Source of the DNA: Mariniphaga sediminis | GTDB taxonomy: Bacteria; Bacteroidota; Bacteroidia; Bacteroidales; Prolixibacteraceae | Assembly: GCF_003573545.1 (NCBI RefSeq) | Contig: NZ_QWET01000012.1 | Coordinates: 97,055-161,054 of the forward strand | Direction: 5' to 3' | Length of the DNA: 64,000 nt | Shown: positions 8,654-18,089 of the stretch, piece by piece | How the letters are laid out: each line of letters starts with the position of its first letter | How positions within the stretch are numbered: position 1 is the stretch's first letter | Made by a program: the position numbers and the translations under genes | The notes under the pieces: generated by a model | The model's database searches: none | The model's input: the letters and a program-made list of their open reading frames with translations, nothing else | Told to the model about the DNA's origin: nothing

Positions 8654-9162
8654 TTTATTTTCATTTTGTTAAAACAGTTTGTTTAATGCGATTCCAGTAA
8701 ATTCCAACAGTAAAAATTGCCGCGGCACCAAAATACTTTTAACAAATAATTATGAAAAGAATCCTTTTCGTAAAAAAACAAAAGCCTTTTTCGGTAATCC
8801 TTACCTGATTTGGAAACATGTAACATTGAACAGAAACGTACGCTGTTCCAAAATCCTGTAAATATAGTAAAACAAGCCATAAATACGTACCATCCAAAAT
8901 ATGAAACCGGCTCATTCGGCACCAAAATTTTTCACACCGATTTTTTGATTTTAACGACAACCTGACTAAATGCACCTCTCCTTTTGTTTCAAAAGGGAAC
9001 TTTCGCCCTCCATTCAGGTACGCACTTTTTGTTCAGTAACCTTTTCTCCAGCAGGCTGAAAAATACTTTTTCCTTTCTAAAAAAAAACCGGGCCTGTATT
9101 AAACCGGACTATATTTCACAGAGCATCCTTCTATCAGAAAAAACGATGCAAAATCCAATCTG
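8654..9162. other. 509-bp non-coding region
   Basis: AT-rich with no supported gene. On the minus strand, downstream of the gene ending at 9163, a weak CCGG...CCGG pairing (9088-9107) is followed by a run of nine T (9079-9087). This could be a weak terminator for that gene. The right part presumably holds no promoter; the left part should hold the promoter of the YhcH gene. Confidence 0.4.
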
Positions 9163-10779
9163 TTAACTTAAAAGAATAACTTCTGCGTTTAATCCTTCTA
9201 CATCAACGTTAAACCGTTTATCCCCGTAAACAATTGTCAATTTTTCCGGGGTTTCCGACAGGTTCCACAACAACATTGAATTTATCGACGGATACCATGC
9301 ACAAGCTATGGGTAAATCTTCCTCCACATAAGGGACATTAGTCAGGCTGGATATAATTTCGCGCTTAAATGAAAATATATCATCCATGGTTTCGGGAACA
9401 TATTTCATGGCAGTCACATCCTTATACTCCGCTTTATTATGAATGAGTTTTGTTCCCCGGTTTTTTAGCTTTCCCTCCATTACCGACCGTGCGTCAAATT
9501 CTGAAAGGAACGTCCAGCCATCTTCGCTTAAAACATCAGTAACCTCAAACGGCACGCCTGATGCAAGGAATAAACTGTTTGGCTTATCTGTACTTATAAA
9601 GCGGCTCGCTTCTCCCCAATAATGTTTAAAAGGTCCGCTGGGCTTTTGCCCGGCAATTTTTGCATGAAGATCTGCACTTTTCTTCATCGCCGGCGAAAGC
9701 GTTGACCAGTACTCCGGAGGGAAAGTAGTCAACCCGCTCATAAACATTGTATTTCGCACATCGCTCAACAGCGAAACATTTAACTTGGCAGCCAGATTTT
9801 TTGCCGACAGGTTTTCTGGCGGGTAAGCTGTTGTTTCGCTAAATGCAAGTTCAGGAGCCACGTAACGCCTGTGAAAAAGAGAACTGAAAAGTTCATCGGT
9901 TTTACCTTTAACTCTTCCAAATGAATCATCACCGAACATCATTTCGCCCACACGCATAAGAGAGCCTTTATAATCGGCTAGCCGGATCCCTGATTTTTCA
10001 GCCCCCATGTACATGACCATTATCCCCAGTTGAATATCAGGCACAGCCGATTGCATCTGTTTATATGCCGCAGAAAGCCGGTCGCAGGTATAGTTTACCC
10101 AGGAATATAAGGTATCGGTAATTTCACGTTGTTTTATATTATCAAGCAGGTCATTCCATGCATTTTCGTTGTACCCGTATTTAGCAAGGAACTCCTGTTT
10201 ATGTTCCGGACAAAAACATCCCCCGACCATACCGGGATAAATTCCAAGTCTGTAATCGTCATCCAGAAATACCTTTTTAAAACCAATCCCTTTGGCTCTT
10301 TTCATCGCTTCAATATTCTCTTCAACAATTGGAGGATGAATGGAAACGCCGGAATATAAAGTTCCGTTACTTGTTGTTTTTTTCTTCCAGTGCTTTGGCG
10401 TAATATTGGGAATTTCACCTTCTATCCCCAATGCACTGCCTGCTTTAGATGCCGACAAATCAGCAGGATGCCCCAATGGTACGTTTAAAATATGAGCAGC
10501 GATCCCTTTTTCAAGAAAACGTTTTCTCCAAAACTCAATTCTTTCAACCGGATAATACCAGTATCCATTAAGCCATCCGGCCAACCAGGCATCTGTTATC
10601 CCGCTTTCAGCAATAACATCAAAGAGATCCGGATTTTGATCTAATACTCCCGTGCTTACGCACAAACTGTATCTTCGAATACTTTGGGATTTGTTTTGAG
10701 AACAGCCCGTAAGAAAACTGCTTAAATATGCTCCTGCTCCAATACTGGCACACGAACTTAGGAACCTTCTTCTTTTCAT
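9163..10779 (-). CDS. exported putative TIM-barrel protein, function unknown
   Basis: A 538-aa protein. The start at ATG 10779 gives MKRRRFLSSCASIGAGAYLS, a twin-arginine-like signal followed by a possible lipobox (LTGC). The frame is open upstream, but the added residues look like translated AT-rich spacer. The mature part begins with a strand-helix pattern (LFDVIAESGITDAWLAGW), has FKKVFLDDDYRLG near residue 195 and a Cys pair GGCFCPEHK. Farther on, blocks around GEMMFGDDSFG and PELAFSETTAYPPENL recall glycoside-hydrolase-like TIM barrels, with acidic residues at strand ends. I cannot assign a family. It is probably a secreted carbohydrate-active or related enzyme; no operon partner is evident. 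Confidence 0.6.
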   Translation of the reverse strand: MKRRRFLSSCASIGAGAYLSSFLTGCSQNKSQSIRRYSLCVSTGVLDQNPDLFDVIAESGITDAWLAGWLNGYWYYPVERIEFWRKRFLEKGIAAHILNVPLGHPADLSASKAGSALGIEGEIPNITPKHWKKKTTSNGTLYSGVSIHPPIVEENIEAMKRAKGIGFKKVFLDDDYRLGIYPGMVGGCFCPEHKQEFLAKYGYNENAWNDLLDNIKQREITDTLYSWVNYTCDRLSAAYKQMQSAVPDIQLGIMVMYMGAEKSGIRLADYKGSLMRVGEMMFGDDSFGRVKGKTDELFSSLFHRRYVAPELAFSETTAYPPENLSAKNLAAKLNVSLLSDVRNTMFMSGLTTFPPEYWSTLSPAMKKSADLHAKIAGQKPSGPFKHYWGEASRFISTDKPNSLFLASGVPFEVTDVLSEDGWTFLSEFDARSVMEGKLKNRGTKLIHNKAEYKDVTAMKYVPETMDDIFSFKREIISSLTNVPYVEEDLPIACAWYPSINSMLLWNLSETPEKLTIVYGDKRFNVDVEGLNAEVILLS

Positions 10780-11017
10780 TGTTTTATTGGAATTAATTGT
10801 TTGCAATTTTACAAAAAATAGATATCCGTAAAACAGAATTCGTATGAGTTCGTAACCAAATTTTTGAAATCCCTGAATGTGTATTGAATCCGAATATTTG
10901 TTTCTACGCTGTTTTGACTTTCTGCTATTTTCAACAAGACCCCATGGAATAAAAAAATGGGCTGTTACCACTCTCGTGTTTTGTACTATGTTATAGCATT
11001 CGATAGAATTTGCCCGT

Positions 11018-11896
11018 TCATTTCAGCACCTTGTAATTCCTGTACTCGAACAACCTGACACCGAATGTTTTCTCAATGAAGTAAAGCACCCGGTATTTCA
11101 GTTTCATTTTTACCTTTTTCACATCAACATAAACCTGCCAGTTCATCCGGTCAATTCTATCCTGCATCACACGGGGATGGCTGCCGTCAAATTTGGCCAG
11201 CGCATCGTATTTTCCACTGTAGTTGAATTCTTTTTCGCCCGCAATTTTTTTGGCTTCAGCAGTAGAAATTCCATCGTAAAACCTGCGTACCTCGTTAATT
11301 TTATCCTGCATAAATTTTGGGGGACGTACCCAGCCGTAGTGGTAAATCTCTGCGCCAGTAGGTACCACATTCAGTTTGCGTCCCTTTTTACGAAAGCCTT
11401 GGGCATCACGGTAGGAACGAATGGTTTTATCGTTTCGGATTATCCGGATTTCGTTCCGGTACCATTTACGCGAATTGCCCACATAATCATACGTGCCGTA
11501 AAAATGTTTGTATCCGAAGAGCAATCCCTCCACTTGCTTCTGGCGCAAATTATCGCGCATGGCCCGTTCAATGGGGAAAAGGTATTTTTCATGCACCACT
11601 TCGTCTCCCTGAATGTAAAAACACCAGTCAAACTCCGGAGGAATGGCATCAAAAGCTTTATCGGTTTCGGCAGCGTAAACCGCGCCGCCTTTTTGCAGTG
11701 TTTGATCCCAAACCGTATCAACAATGGTAATTTTGTCCGGATCAATCTTTTCAATCATTTGGCGGGTCTTATCCTCTGAATTTCCTACCGCCACTACAAA
11801 ATGGTCACAAAGGGGCATAATGGAAGTGATGGCTTCCACCACCGGAAAATCAAACTTTTCCGCATTCCGAATAAATGTAAATCCACAGACCTTCAT
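11018..11896 (-). CDS. family 2 glycosyltransferase
   Basis: A 292-aa GT-A type glycosyltransferase. MKVCGFTFIRNAEKFDFPVV is the typical first strand (FIRN), followed by AVGNSEDKT. The acceptor/metal region WCFYIQGDEVVHE around residue 100 carries the acidic motif. Family members add a sugar from a nucleotide-sugar to glycan or lipid precursors. The start at ATG 11896 overlaps the stop of the upstream membrane-protein gene by four bases (ATGA), which supports this start over an in-frame ATG nine codons upstream and shows translational coupling. The acceptor is unknown. Confidence 0.85.
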   Translation of the reverse strand: MKVCGFTFIRNAEKFDFPVVEAITSIMPLCDHFVVAVGNSEDKTRQMIEKIDPDKITIVDTVWDQTLQKGGAVYAAETDKAFDAIPPEFDWCFYIQGDEVVHEKYLFPIERAMRDNLRQKQVEGLLFGYKHFYGTYDYVGNSRKWYRNEIRIIRNDKTIRSYRDAQGFRKKGRKLNVVPTGAEIYHYGWVRPPKFMQDKINEVRRFYDGISTAEAKKIAGEKEFNYSGKYDALAKFDGSHPRVMQDRIDRMNWQVYVDVKKVKMKLKYRVLYFIEKTFGVRLFEYRNYKVLK

Positions 11897-12504
11897 ACTG
11901 CTTCTTTTTTTCGCAGGTTCCAAAAAACAAGGGCAAATTCAATGGCCGAAATCAGCATTAAGCCATTCCCTAACAGTTCAATTCCTTCTTCGGCTGCAGC
12001 CTTTGCCAGACGGTAGTTATCTGCATCGTACATGAGTAACCAAAACCCGGAACGCCCCATAAGCCGGCTAAAAATATAGGTGACCAGAAATCCGGCAAAG
12101 AACCAGGCAGAAGCTGGTTGTGCAAAAAACGTCTGCGTAGGTTTTCCCATTTTTTTATAATCACGAACTACCAGCCATATAATAATGAAAAGCACCAGCA
12201 AAGAAGGGTAAAACCACCAATCAATTAAAAAATTGAATTCGCGAATAAAGGAAATGAGGAAAAAAAGTGACACGATATTGGTCACCGGCTGAACAGGACG
12301 ATGTCTGTATCCCAGCAATAAGTAAAAACCAAACAAGATAAACAGGATAATTTCCTGGGAGATTTCAGTAAAACTGATTTCCCCGAAATAGCCCTCTTCC
12401 ATCGGATATTTTGCATCGAGCCTGACAATTTCTGCCAACCCGACAACCAGTAACGAATAAAAAATGACCTTAACGGCAACAGCCAGCGTGGTATGGTTTT
12501 TCAT
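11893..12504 (-). CDS. polytopic membrane protein, unknown function
   Basis: A 203-aa hydrophobic protein with about five membrane segments (for example VKVIFYSLLVVGLAEIV, IILFILFGFYLLLGY, LLVLFIIIWLVV, WFFAGFLVTYIFSRL, and a C-terminal ISAIEFALVFWNL). No family is recognised. Its stop overlaps the start of the glycosyltransferase gene, so the two proteins are translationally coupled and may act in the same envelope or glycan step. Confidence 0.65.
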   Translation of the reverse strand: MKNHTTLAVAVKVIFYSLLVVGLAEIVRLDAKYPMEEGYFGEISFTEISQEIILFILFGFYLLLGYRHRPVQPVTNIVSLFFLISFIREFNFLIDWWFYPSLLVLFIIIWLVVRDYKKMGKPTQTFFAQPASAWFFAGFLVTYIFSRLMGRSGFWLLMYDADNYRLAKAAAEEGIELLGNGLMLISAIEFALVFWNLRKKEAV

Positions 12505-12647
12505 GCTCCCTTTTTGATTGGGCTAAATTAAACTTTTTAGCACGCATAAAAAATACAGGATACTTTTAAAATGACACAAATTCCGATTCACTGCGCATAA
12601 ATTATCAGCGAACCGGTATTCTCACACCCTCAAGGCTAAATATTCCT

Positions 12648-15461
12648 TTAGTTCTCGCTCGCTTCTGCCGGTTCCAGCGCAACACTTATATAATTTTCAA
12701 AATCGAAATACTTTTTAAATGCTTTTTGCATGGATTCTATCGTAAGACTGTTGACCAAATCATTGTACGTTCCAAACCCGGAGAAATCACCTTCCTTCAG
12801 GTAATAGGTGTTACTCAGGACAGACAGCCAGAAACCGTTTTCACGCAAAGCAATTTCACGTTCACGCAACATCTTTTCTTTGGCTTTTGCCAACTCTTCC
12901 TCACTGGGACCATGCTGAATAAAATCTTTAATCTCGTCAAAAACAGCTTCCTCCAGCTCTTCCAGTTTTTGAGGATCGGTTCCATAGCGAATAGAAACGG
13001 TGTATTCTTCATCGGGATATTTCGAAGAAGAGGGCCTTGCACTAATACTGTACACGCTACTTTTATCTTCACGGATAACTTCCAGCAGGCGGGTCGAAAG
13101 AATCCGGCCCAAAGCATCCAATTCAATGGCATTTGCGGATGAATACTCAAAATCTCCATGAAACACAATGTATTGAATACTTTTATCTTCCTGCCCTCTT
13201 TTAACTGTCTTTTTCACAACACCCTGAGGCGCTTCAATCCCAAGATCTTTCCAATTCTCCTTTTCATCGAAATAGGGAATCCCTCCAATATATTTTTCTA
13301 CCAGCGGCCTCAACGTAGCTGTGTCAATATTTCCTACAAAAAAGAAATTAAAATCGGCAGCATTACGAAAACGCTCCTGCCCAATTGCTTTCATACGTTG
13401 CAGGTCGGCCTCATCAAGCAGGTCAACAGACATTGGCCGGGCACGCTTATGATAATTGGCCATTACCGATTTTAAGGTATCCTGAAATACTGCTTCGGGC
13501 GAGGCAGCTTTATTTTGTAATACACCATTCAGACGGGTCATGTAAGCCTGGTAGCTCGTTTCGTCAAAGCGTGGTTCGGTAAAGTACAGGTAAACTACCT
13601 GCAAAAGCGTCTCCAAATCCTTCACGGAAGAATTCCCGCTGAAACCTTCACGCAGTTGAGAAATATAGGGCGACAGATTAAAAACTTTATCGGACAACAT
13701 TTTATTGAGTGTAATTTTATCGAAACCGGCAATTCCGCTCATTGCCATAATGGTGGCAGCAAAATCGGCTGACACATCGTCTTTTTGTCCGTAAAGGGAA
13801 GTTCCTCCCGGGCTCCAGGCGCTAAACAAAATTTCGTCTTCTTTAAAATCAGTGGTTTTGATGATAACTTTTGCCCCGTTTTGCAACGTCCATTCTACTG
13901 CCTCTACCTTTTCCAGGTTCTTTTTTTCAACCACAGAACTTGGCCAGGGTTCCTCTGCTACCAGCGGAACATCGGAAACAACATCTTCATACAGTTCTAT
14001 TTCGGACTGCTCCACTTCCTGAAGCAAGGCAAGCACCTCCTCTTTGGAAGGTACCTTTACCCCTTCAATCTCAGGGGCGGTAATCACAACAACCCGGTTT
14101 TCTCCGATCACCCATTTCTCCGCCAGTTGGTTCACTTCATCCAGCGAAATGCCGGGTAAAAAAGTTTTAAAATATTCAAACTCTCTTTCAATTCCCGGAA
14201 TGGGCTCTTCCGTCATCAAAAAATTGCGCTTATACTCTCCCGCATAACCAATAGATTTTTGCTTATCGCGCTCATTGTATGCTTTCTCAATATAGTTTAA
14301 CAAGGCTGTTTTCTGCCGTTCAAGTTCAGTTTGGGTAAAACCAAATTTTTTCACCCGCTCATTTTCCAGCAAAACGGCCTCCAGGCCTTCTTCAATTTTT
14401 CCGTTATTGCAAACCGCCACCGATTGATAGACACTTACCGGCCCAAACAGTTCGGAGAAAGACGACTGGCCGATGATAAACGGTGGCTCAGCTTCCTGTG
14501 TTTTTTCCGACAGGCGACTATTAATCATCGAATTATACAGACTGTGCAAAATGGATTTCCGGTAATCTCCGATCGTTTTCGCTTTTTCCAGCGGATGTTT
14601 GTAAAAAACATACGCTACCGGGTACTGCGCTTCCTTGTCAGTAGCAATGCTTACCAACGTTTCTTTATGTGGCGGAATTCCAAAAAACTCTTTTTCGCGC
14701 AGATTATCGGCTACCGGTATTTGTGAAAACTTCGCTTTTACCTTTTCTACCATCACATCCTGATCGAAATCGCCCACAACAATAACTGCCTGCAAACCGG
14801 GACGGTACCAATCATTCCGGAAACGACGCAAGGCTTTGGGAGGTGCATTTTCAATGATATCCACTTCGCCAATCGGAAGCCTGTTGGCATATTTCGAATT
14901 GTGCAGGAATACAGGAAGCCACTCCTGTTGCATACGAAAGTTGGCATTTCGTCCGCCGCGTAACTCTTCACGAATCACTCCGCGTTCCTTCTCAATTTCC
15001 TCATCGGAATCGGTTACCTGGCAGGCCCAGTCGTACAGTACCTGTAACCCTTTTTCCATGTAAAGTGCCGAATCGAGCGGAACTTTCAGCATGTAAACGG
15101 TTTCGTCAAAGCTGGTGTAGGCATTAATTTCCGGACCGAATTCCATCCCAATCGACTCAAAATATTTTATCAGTTCATTTTTGGGAAAATTCTCGGTACC
15201 ATTAAATGCCATGTGCTCGGCAAAATGCGCCAGTCCTTTCTGGTCATCATCCTCATCGATGGAGCCGGCCCGCACCACCAGCATCAATTCGGCCCTGTTC
15301 CGGGGTTCACTGTTGGCCCGCACATAATATGTCAGTCCATTCTCCAAAACACCTTTTGAAATTCTTGAATCAATGGGGATCGGGTCATTCAAATCAAAAT
15401 CCTGTTGTGCACCCGAGAGCAAAGAAAACGCTAAGAAAGTTACAACTAATATATTCTTCAT
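12648..15461 (-). CDS. M16 family zinc metalloprotease (pitrilysin-like), full two-domain form
   Basis: A 937-aa exported protein with a signal peptide ending near LLSGAQQ. The zinc site is the inverted motif HFAEH in GLAHFAEHMAFNGTENF near residue 78, with the distal glutamate in the ERGVIREELRGG segment. It contains the two M16 halves (about residues 40-480 and 510-930); the second half lacks HxxEH and provides the clamshell. It is the size of the periplasmic or outer-membrane-facing Bacteroidota PqqL-like proteases that degrade peptides. It is monocistronic. Confidence 0.9.
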   Translation of the reverse strand: MKNILVVTFLAFSLLSGAQQDFDLNDPIPIDSRISKGVLENGLTYYVRANSEPRNRAELMLVVRAGSIDEDDDQKGLAHFAEHMAFNGTENFPKNELIKYFESIGMEFGPEINAYTSFDETVYMLKVPLDSALYMEKGLQVLYDWACQVTDSDEEIEKERGVIREELRGGRNANFRMQQEWLPVFLHNSKYANRLPIGEVDIIENAPPKALRRFRNDWYRPGLQAVIVVGDFDQDVMVEKVKAKFSQIPVADNLREKEFFGIPPHKETLVSIATDKEAQYPVAYVFYKHPLEKAKTIGDYRKSILHSLYNSMINSRLSEKTQEAEPPFIIGQSSFSELFGPVSVYQSVAVCNNGKIEEGLEAVLLENERVKKFGFTQTELERQKTALLNYIEKAYNERDKQKSIGYAGEYKRNFLMTEEPIPGIEREFEYFKTFLPGISLDEVNQLAEKWVIGENRVVVITAPEIEGVKVPSKEEVLALLQEVEQSEIELYEDVVSDVPLVAEEPWPSSVVEKKNLEKVEAVEWTLQNGAKVIIKTTDFKEDEILFSAWSPGGTSLYGQKDDVSADFAATIMAMSGIAGFDKITLNKMLSDKVFNLSPYISQLREGFSGNSSVKDLETLLQVVYLYFTEPRFDETSYQAYMTRLNGVLQNKAASPEAVFQDTLKSVMANYHKRARPMSVDLLDEADLQRMKAIGQERFRNAADFNFFFVGNIDTATLRPLVEKYIGGIPYFDEKENWKDLGIEAPQGVVKKTVKRGQEDKSIQYIVFHGDFEYSSANAIELDALGRILSTRLLEVIREDKSSVYSISARPSSSKYPDEEYTVSIRYGTDPQKLEELEEAVFDEIKDFIQHGPSEEELAKAKEKMLREREIALRENGFWLSVLSNTYYLKEGDFSGFGTYNDLVNSLTIESMQKAFKKYFDFENYISVALEPAEASEN

Positions 15462-15640
15462 GCTTTTATAATTGTTGATTTACAATAATAAAACATGCCT
15501 GTTTGGCTTGTACATGCAGCATAGGAACCTGACATTCTTAAAATAATACTGCATGAAAAAACTTCACTCACGGCACGTTTCATAACATAAATACTACATT
15601 TCAAAATAGGTAGTCAAATTCCGGTAAATATTACAACAAA

Positions 15641-16480
15641 TTATTCCAGTAAGGGTTGAACAGCGTGGGCAAAGGCATCGTCTTCGTTGGAAGGGACAGC
15701 ATGAAACCGGCTTTTAATTTGTTCTGGTGCATTCTCTGTAAGGAACGAATGTGCTGTAAAATCCAGCAAATCGAGATCATTATAATCGTTTCCAATACCG
15801 AATGTTTCGCCGGGATGGATATGAAGCAAATTGCAAACATGTTTCACCCCATTTCCTTTTGAAACCTCCCGGTGAAAAACTTCCACCCAAATGTACCCTT
15901 TGGTAACAGGCGAAGAAGAACGGATTACCCTGATTTCATTGTGTTGTCCCTCAATTTCATTTTTTACTTGTTCAAAAATGGAATCGTCTTCCGGAATAAT
16001 CAGCATAAACTGGCAAAGCCCGCTTTCCCACTTTCCATTTTCAGGCAGTGGTTCCGAAAATGAATTATGAAATGAAAAATAGCGGTTGAATTCTTCGCAA
16101 TCCTGCGTGCCTTTGTGATACCACAACCGATGATTTTCGGGGGCGGGAGCAAAAGCATAAAAGTTGTAATCCTTTTGCCTGAAATATTCGACGAGGTGGC
16201 TGGCGGTTTCCTGTCCGATATTTTGATGGAAAATGTGCTCCTGTTTTTTCCAGTCGAAAATACCGGCTCCCGAAGAGTAAACAATATAGTCGAACGGCAC
16301 ATCGCGGGCAATCACCTCGGTAACTTTCCGCAAGTTTCTGCCGGTGGCCACCACCCTAACAATCTGCTTTTTCCCCAGCAGGTGCAGCGCCCTCAAATTT
16401 TCCTGACTCACTGAACGGTCGTCTTTCAAAAAAGTACCGTCGAGATCGGTTGCTACCAATTTTATATTTTTCATGTCCAT
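15641..16480 (-). CDS. HAD-superfamily Cof-type phosphatase
   Basis: A 279-aa cytosolic hydrolase. Motif I is LVATDLDGTFLKDD with the two catalytic Asp, motif II is RVVATGRN, and motif III/IV is GIGNDYNDLDLL near the C-terminus. The C2B-type cap lies between about 85 and 200. Cof-type enzymes dephosphorylate sugar phosphates, FMN or pyridoxal phosphate; specificity cannot be read here. The start is taken at MDMKNIKLV (16480); ATG 16474 is equally possible, and the longer upstream frame is unlikely. Confidence 0.85.
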   Translation of the reverse strand: MDMKNIKLVATDLDGTFLKDDRSVSQENLRALHLLGKKQIVRVVATGRNLRKVTEVIARDVPFDYIVYSSGAGIFDWKKQEHIFHQNIGQETASHLVEYFRQKDYNFYAFAPAPENHRLWYHKGTQDCEEFNRYFSFHNSFSEPLPENGKWESGLCQFMLIIPEDDSIFEQVKNEIEGQHNEIRVIRSSSPVTKGYIWVEVFHREVSKGNGVKHVCNLLHIHPGETFGIGNDYNDLDLLDFTAHSFLTENAPEQIKSRFHAVPSNEDDAFAHAVQPLLE

Positions 16481-16659
16481 AAGCCCAAAAATAATGCTTT
16501 TTATTGAATACTTTTTTTCTCCGAACTGCCCCCAGGTCATAAAATACCTTGTTCAGTCAGAACAAAAAATAAATATTCCACCGCATTACCTGTATTCAAA
16601 TCTTCTGCAACTTCGCAGAAAAGATTCCGGGTACTGGCAGGACATTACACTATTTTCTC

Positions 16660-18078
16660 TTACAGCATATAAGGTTTCCTGTACTCTTTCGAAAACATCC
16701 GGTTGGCCTCCTCGTCATTTATAACACTGAAAGTTACCGGATCGATATTCAAGGTACGCCCCAGCCGGTGAGAAATGTTAGCAAGGTGAATTAACGCACA
16801 GGAGTAAAAGCCCTCTTCAATAGGCGCTGTCAGCAACCCCGGATCGTCTGCCCTGATGGCATCCACAAAATTCTGATAGTGGTTCCCCTCGCCCGCACCG
16901 GAAGCACCGGGCTCTCTCTCTTTTCCCATAAAAGTTTGCCAGCCTGATACATCCTTCAGCATGTAACCTTCCGAGCCATAAAAAATATTGCCTATCACGT
17001 TGGAAGAACTGGTCATATAGGTGTTTTTCAAACTCTCGCCCGACCCCAGATTATTTCCTTCCGGGTTGGTCATCCAGTGCCTCACTTCAAACTGCATCAC
17101 TTTCTTTTTATCTCCTCCACCTTCCGGATTGGGAAATTCAAATACCGCCATCAATACATTTGGGGTCTCCTGGGCATCGTCAAAAAGAAGGTGTCCTCCC
17201 ATGGCACTCACCCTTGTAGGAATTTTCACCCCCAATCCCCAACGGGCAATATCCATCTCGTGAACACCCTGGTTTCCCAGGTCTCCGTTTCCATAGTCCC
17301 AGTTCCAGTGCCAGTTATAATGAAAACGGTTACGGTTAAAAGGCCGTTTGGGCGCCGGTCCCAGCCACATATCGTAATTCACTTTCTCCATGTACTCTTT
17401 TGTAAACGGCTCAATCCAGGAGGTACTATTCACTGTGCTGGCATATTTCTCGCCCTCTGCCATATAACCATCCGGGTACCTGCCAATTGAATCGCGCCAT
17501 TTGTAGCACACTCCTTTCGCCAGGTAAACCTCTCCCAGCTTGCCATCGCGCATAAACTGAACCGCTGATTGGGCGCCCGGATTACTGCGCTGCTCCGCTC
17601 CGTCCTGAACAACGAGGTTATATCTTTTTGCTGCTTCCACCAGCTTTTGCCCTTCTTCAATGGTATGGCACGATGGCTTTTCGATACTGGCATGTTTCCC
17701 GGCCTGAAGAGCCCAGATTCCGGCCAGGGCATGCCAGTGGTTCGGTGTGACTACCGAGACCGCATCGATTGATTTATCTTCAAAAAGCCTGCGCATGTCG
17801 TTATAAAGCGTTGGCTTTCGCAAACCTTTATCGGTATAATATTCTTTTACACGCCCGGCAAAAAGATTTTCATCTACATCGCACAAAGCGGCCACTTCAA
17901 CATTCTTTAAATTTTGGTATTCCCGGATGTGTGACTGCCCCATTCCCCGGATACCGATAACTGCCACGTTCACCCGGTCGTTGGCACCCTTCCAGTTTGA
18001 ATTCGAAAAAATAAGTGGTGCGGCGCCCAAAGCCATTGCACCCTTTGCCGTTTTTTGAATAAATTTTCTTCGTTCCAT
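16660..18078 (-). CDS. Tat-exported Gfo/Idh/MocA oxidoreductase
   Basis: A 472-aa protein. MERRKFIQKTAKGAMALGAA is a Tat-type signal, and the Rossmann motif follows as VAVIGIRGMGQSHI. The family EKP motif is present as IEKPSCHTIEEG, and the C-terminal beta-sheet domain has the GNQGVHEMDIARW segment typical of secreted Bacteroidota members. Such enzymes oxidise or rearrange sugars with tightly bound NAD(P). It is the last gene of the minus-strand unit after UroD-like, MFS and GntR genes, with an 11-bp gap, so it probably acts on the same substrate. Confidence 0.85.
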   Translation of the reverse strand: MERRKFIQKTAKGAMALGAAPLIFSNSNWKGANDRVNVAVIGIRGMGQSHIREYQNLKNVEVAALCDVDENLFAGRVKEYYTDKGLRKPTLYNDMRRLFEDKSIDAVSVVTPNHWHALAGIWALQAGKHASIEKPSCHTIEEGQKLVEAAKRYNLVVQDGAEQRSNPGAQSAVQFMRDGKLGEVYLAKGVCYKWRDSIGRYPDGYMAEGEKYASTVNSTSWIEPFTKEYMEKVNYDMWLGPAPKRPFNRNRFHYNWHWNWDYGNGDLGNQGVHEMDIARWGLGVKIPTRVSAMGGHLLFDDAQETPNVLMAVFEFPNPEGGGDKKKVMQFEVRHWMTNPEGNNLGSGESLKNTYMTSSSNVIGNIFYGSEGYMLKDVSGWQTFMGKEREPGASGAGEGNHYQNFVDAIRADDPGLLTAPIEEGFYSCALIHLANISHRLGRTLNIDPVTFSVINDEEANRMFSKEYRKPYML

Positions 18079-18089
18079 AATTAATCAAT

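Noticed and set aside
10780..10971. 64-residue N-terminal extension of the 538-aa exported protein
   Set aside because: The internal start gives a Tat/lipoprotein signal right at the N-terminus; the extension would bury it and looks like translated spacer.
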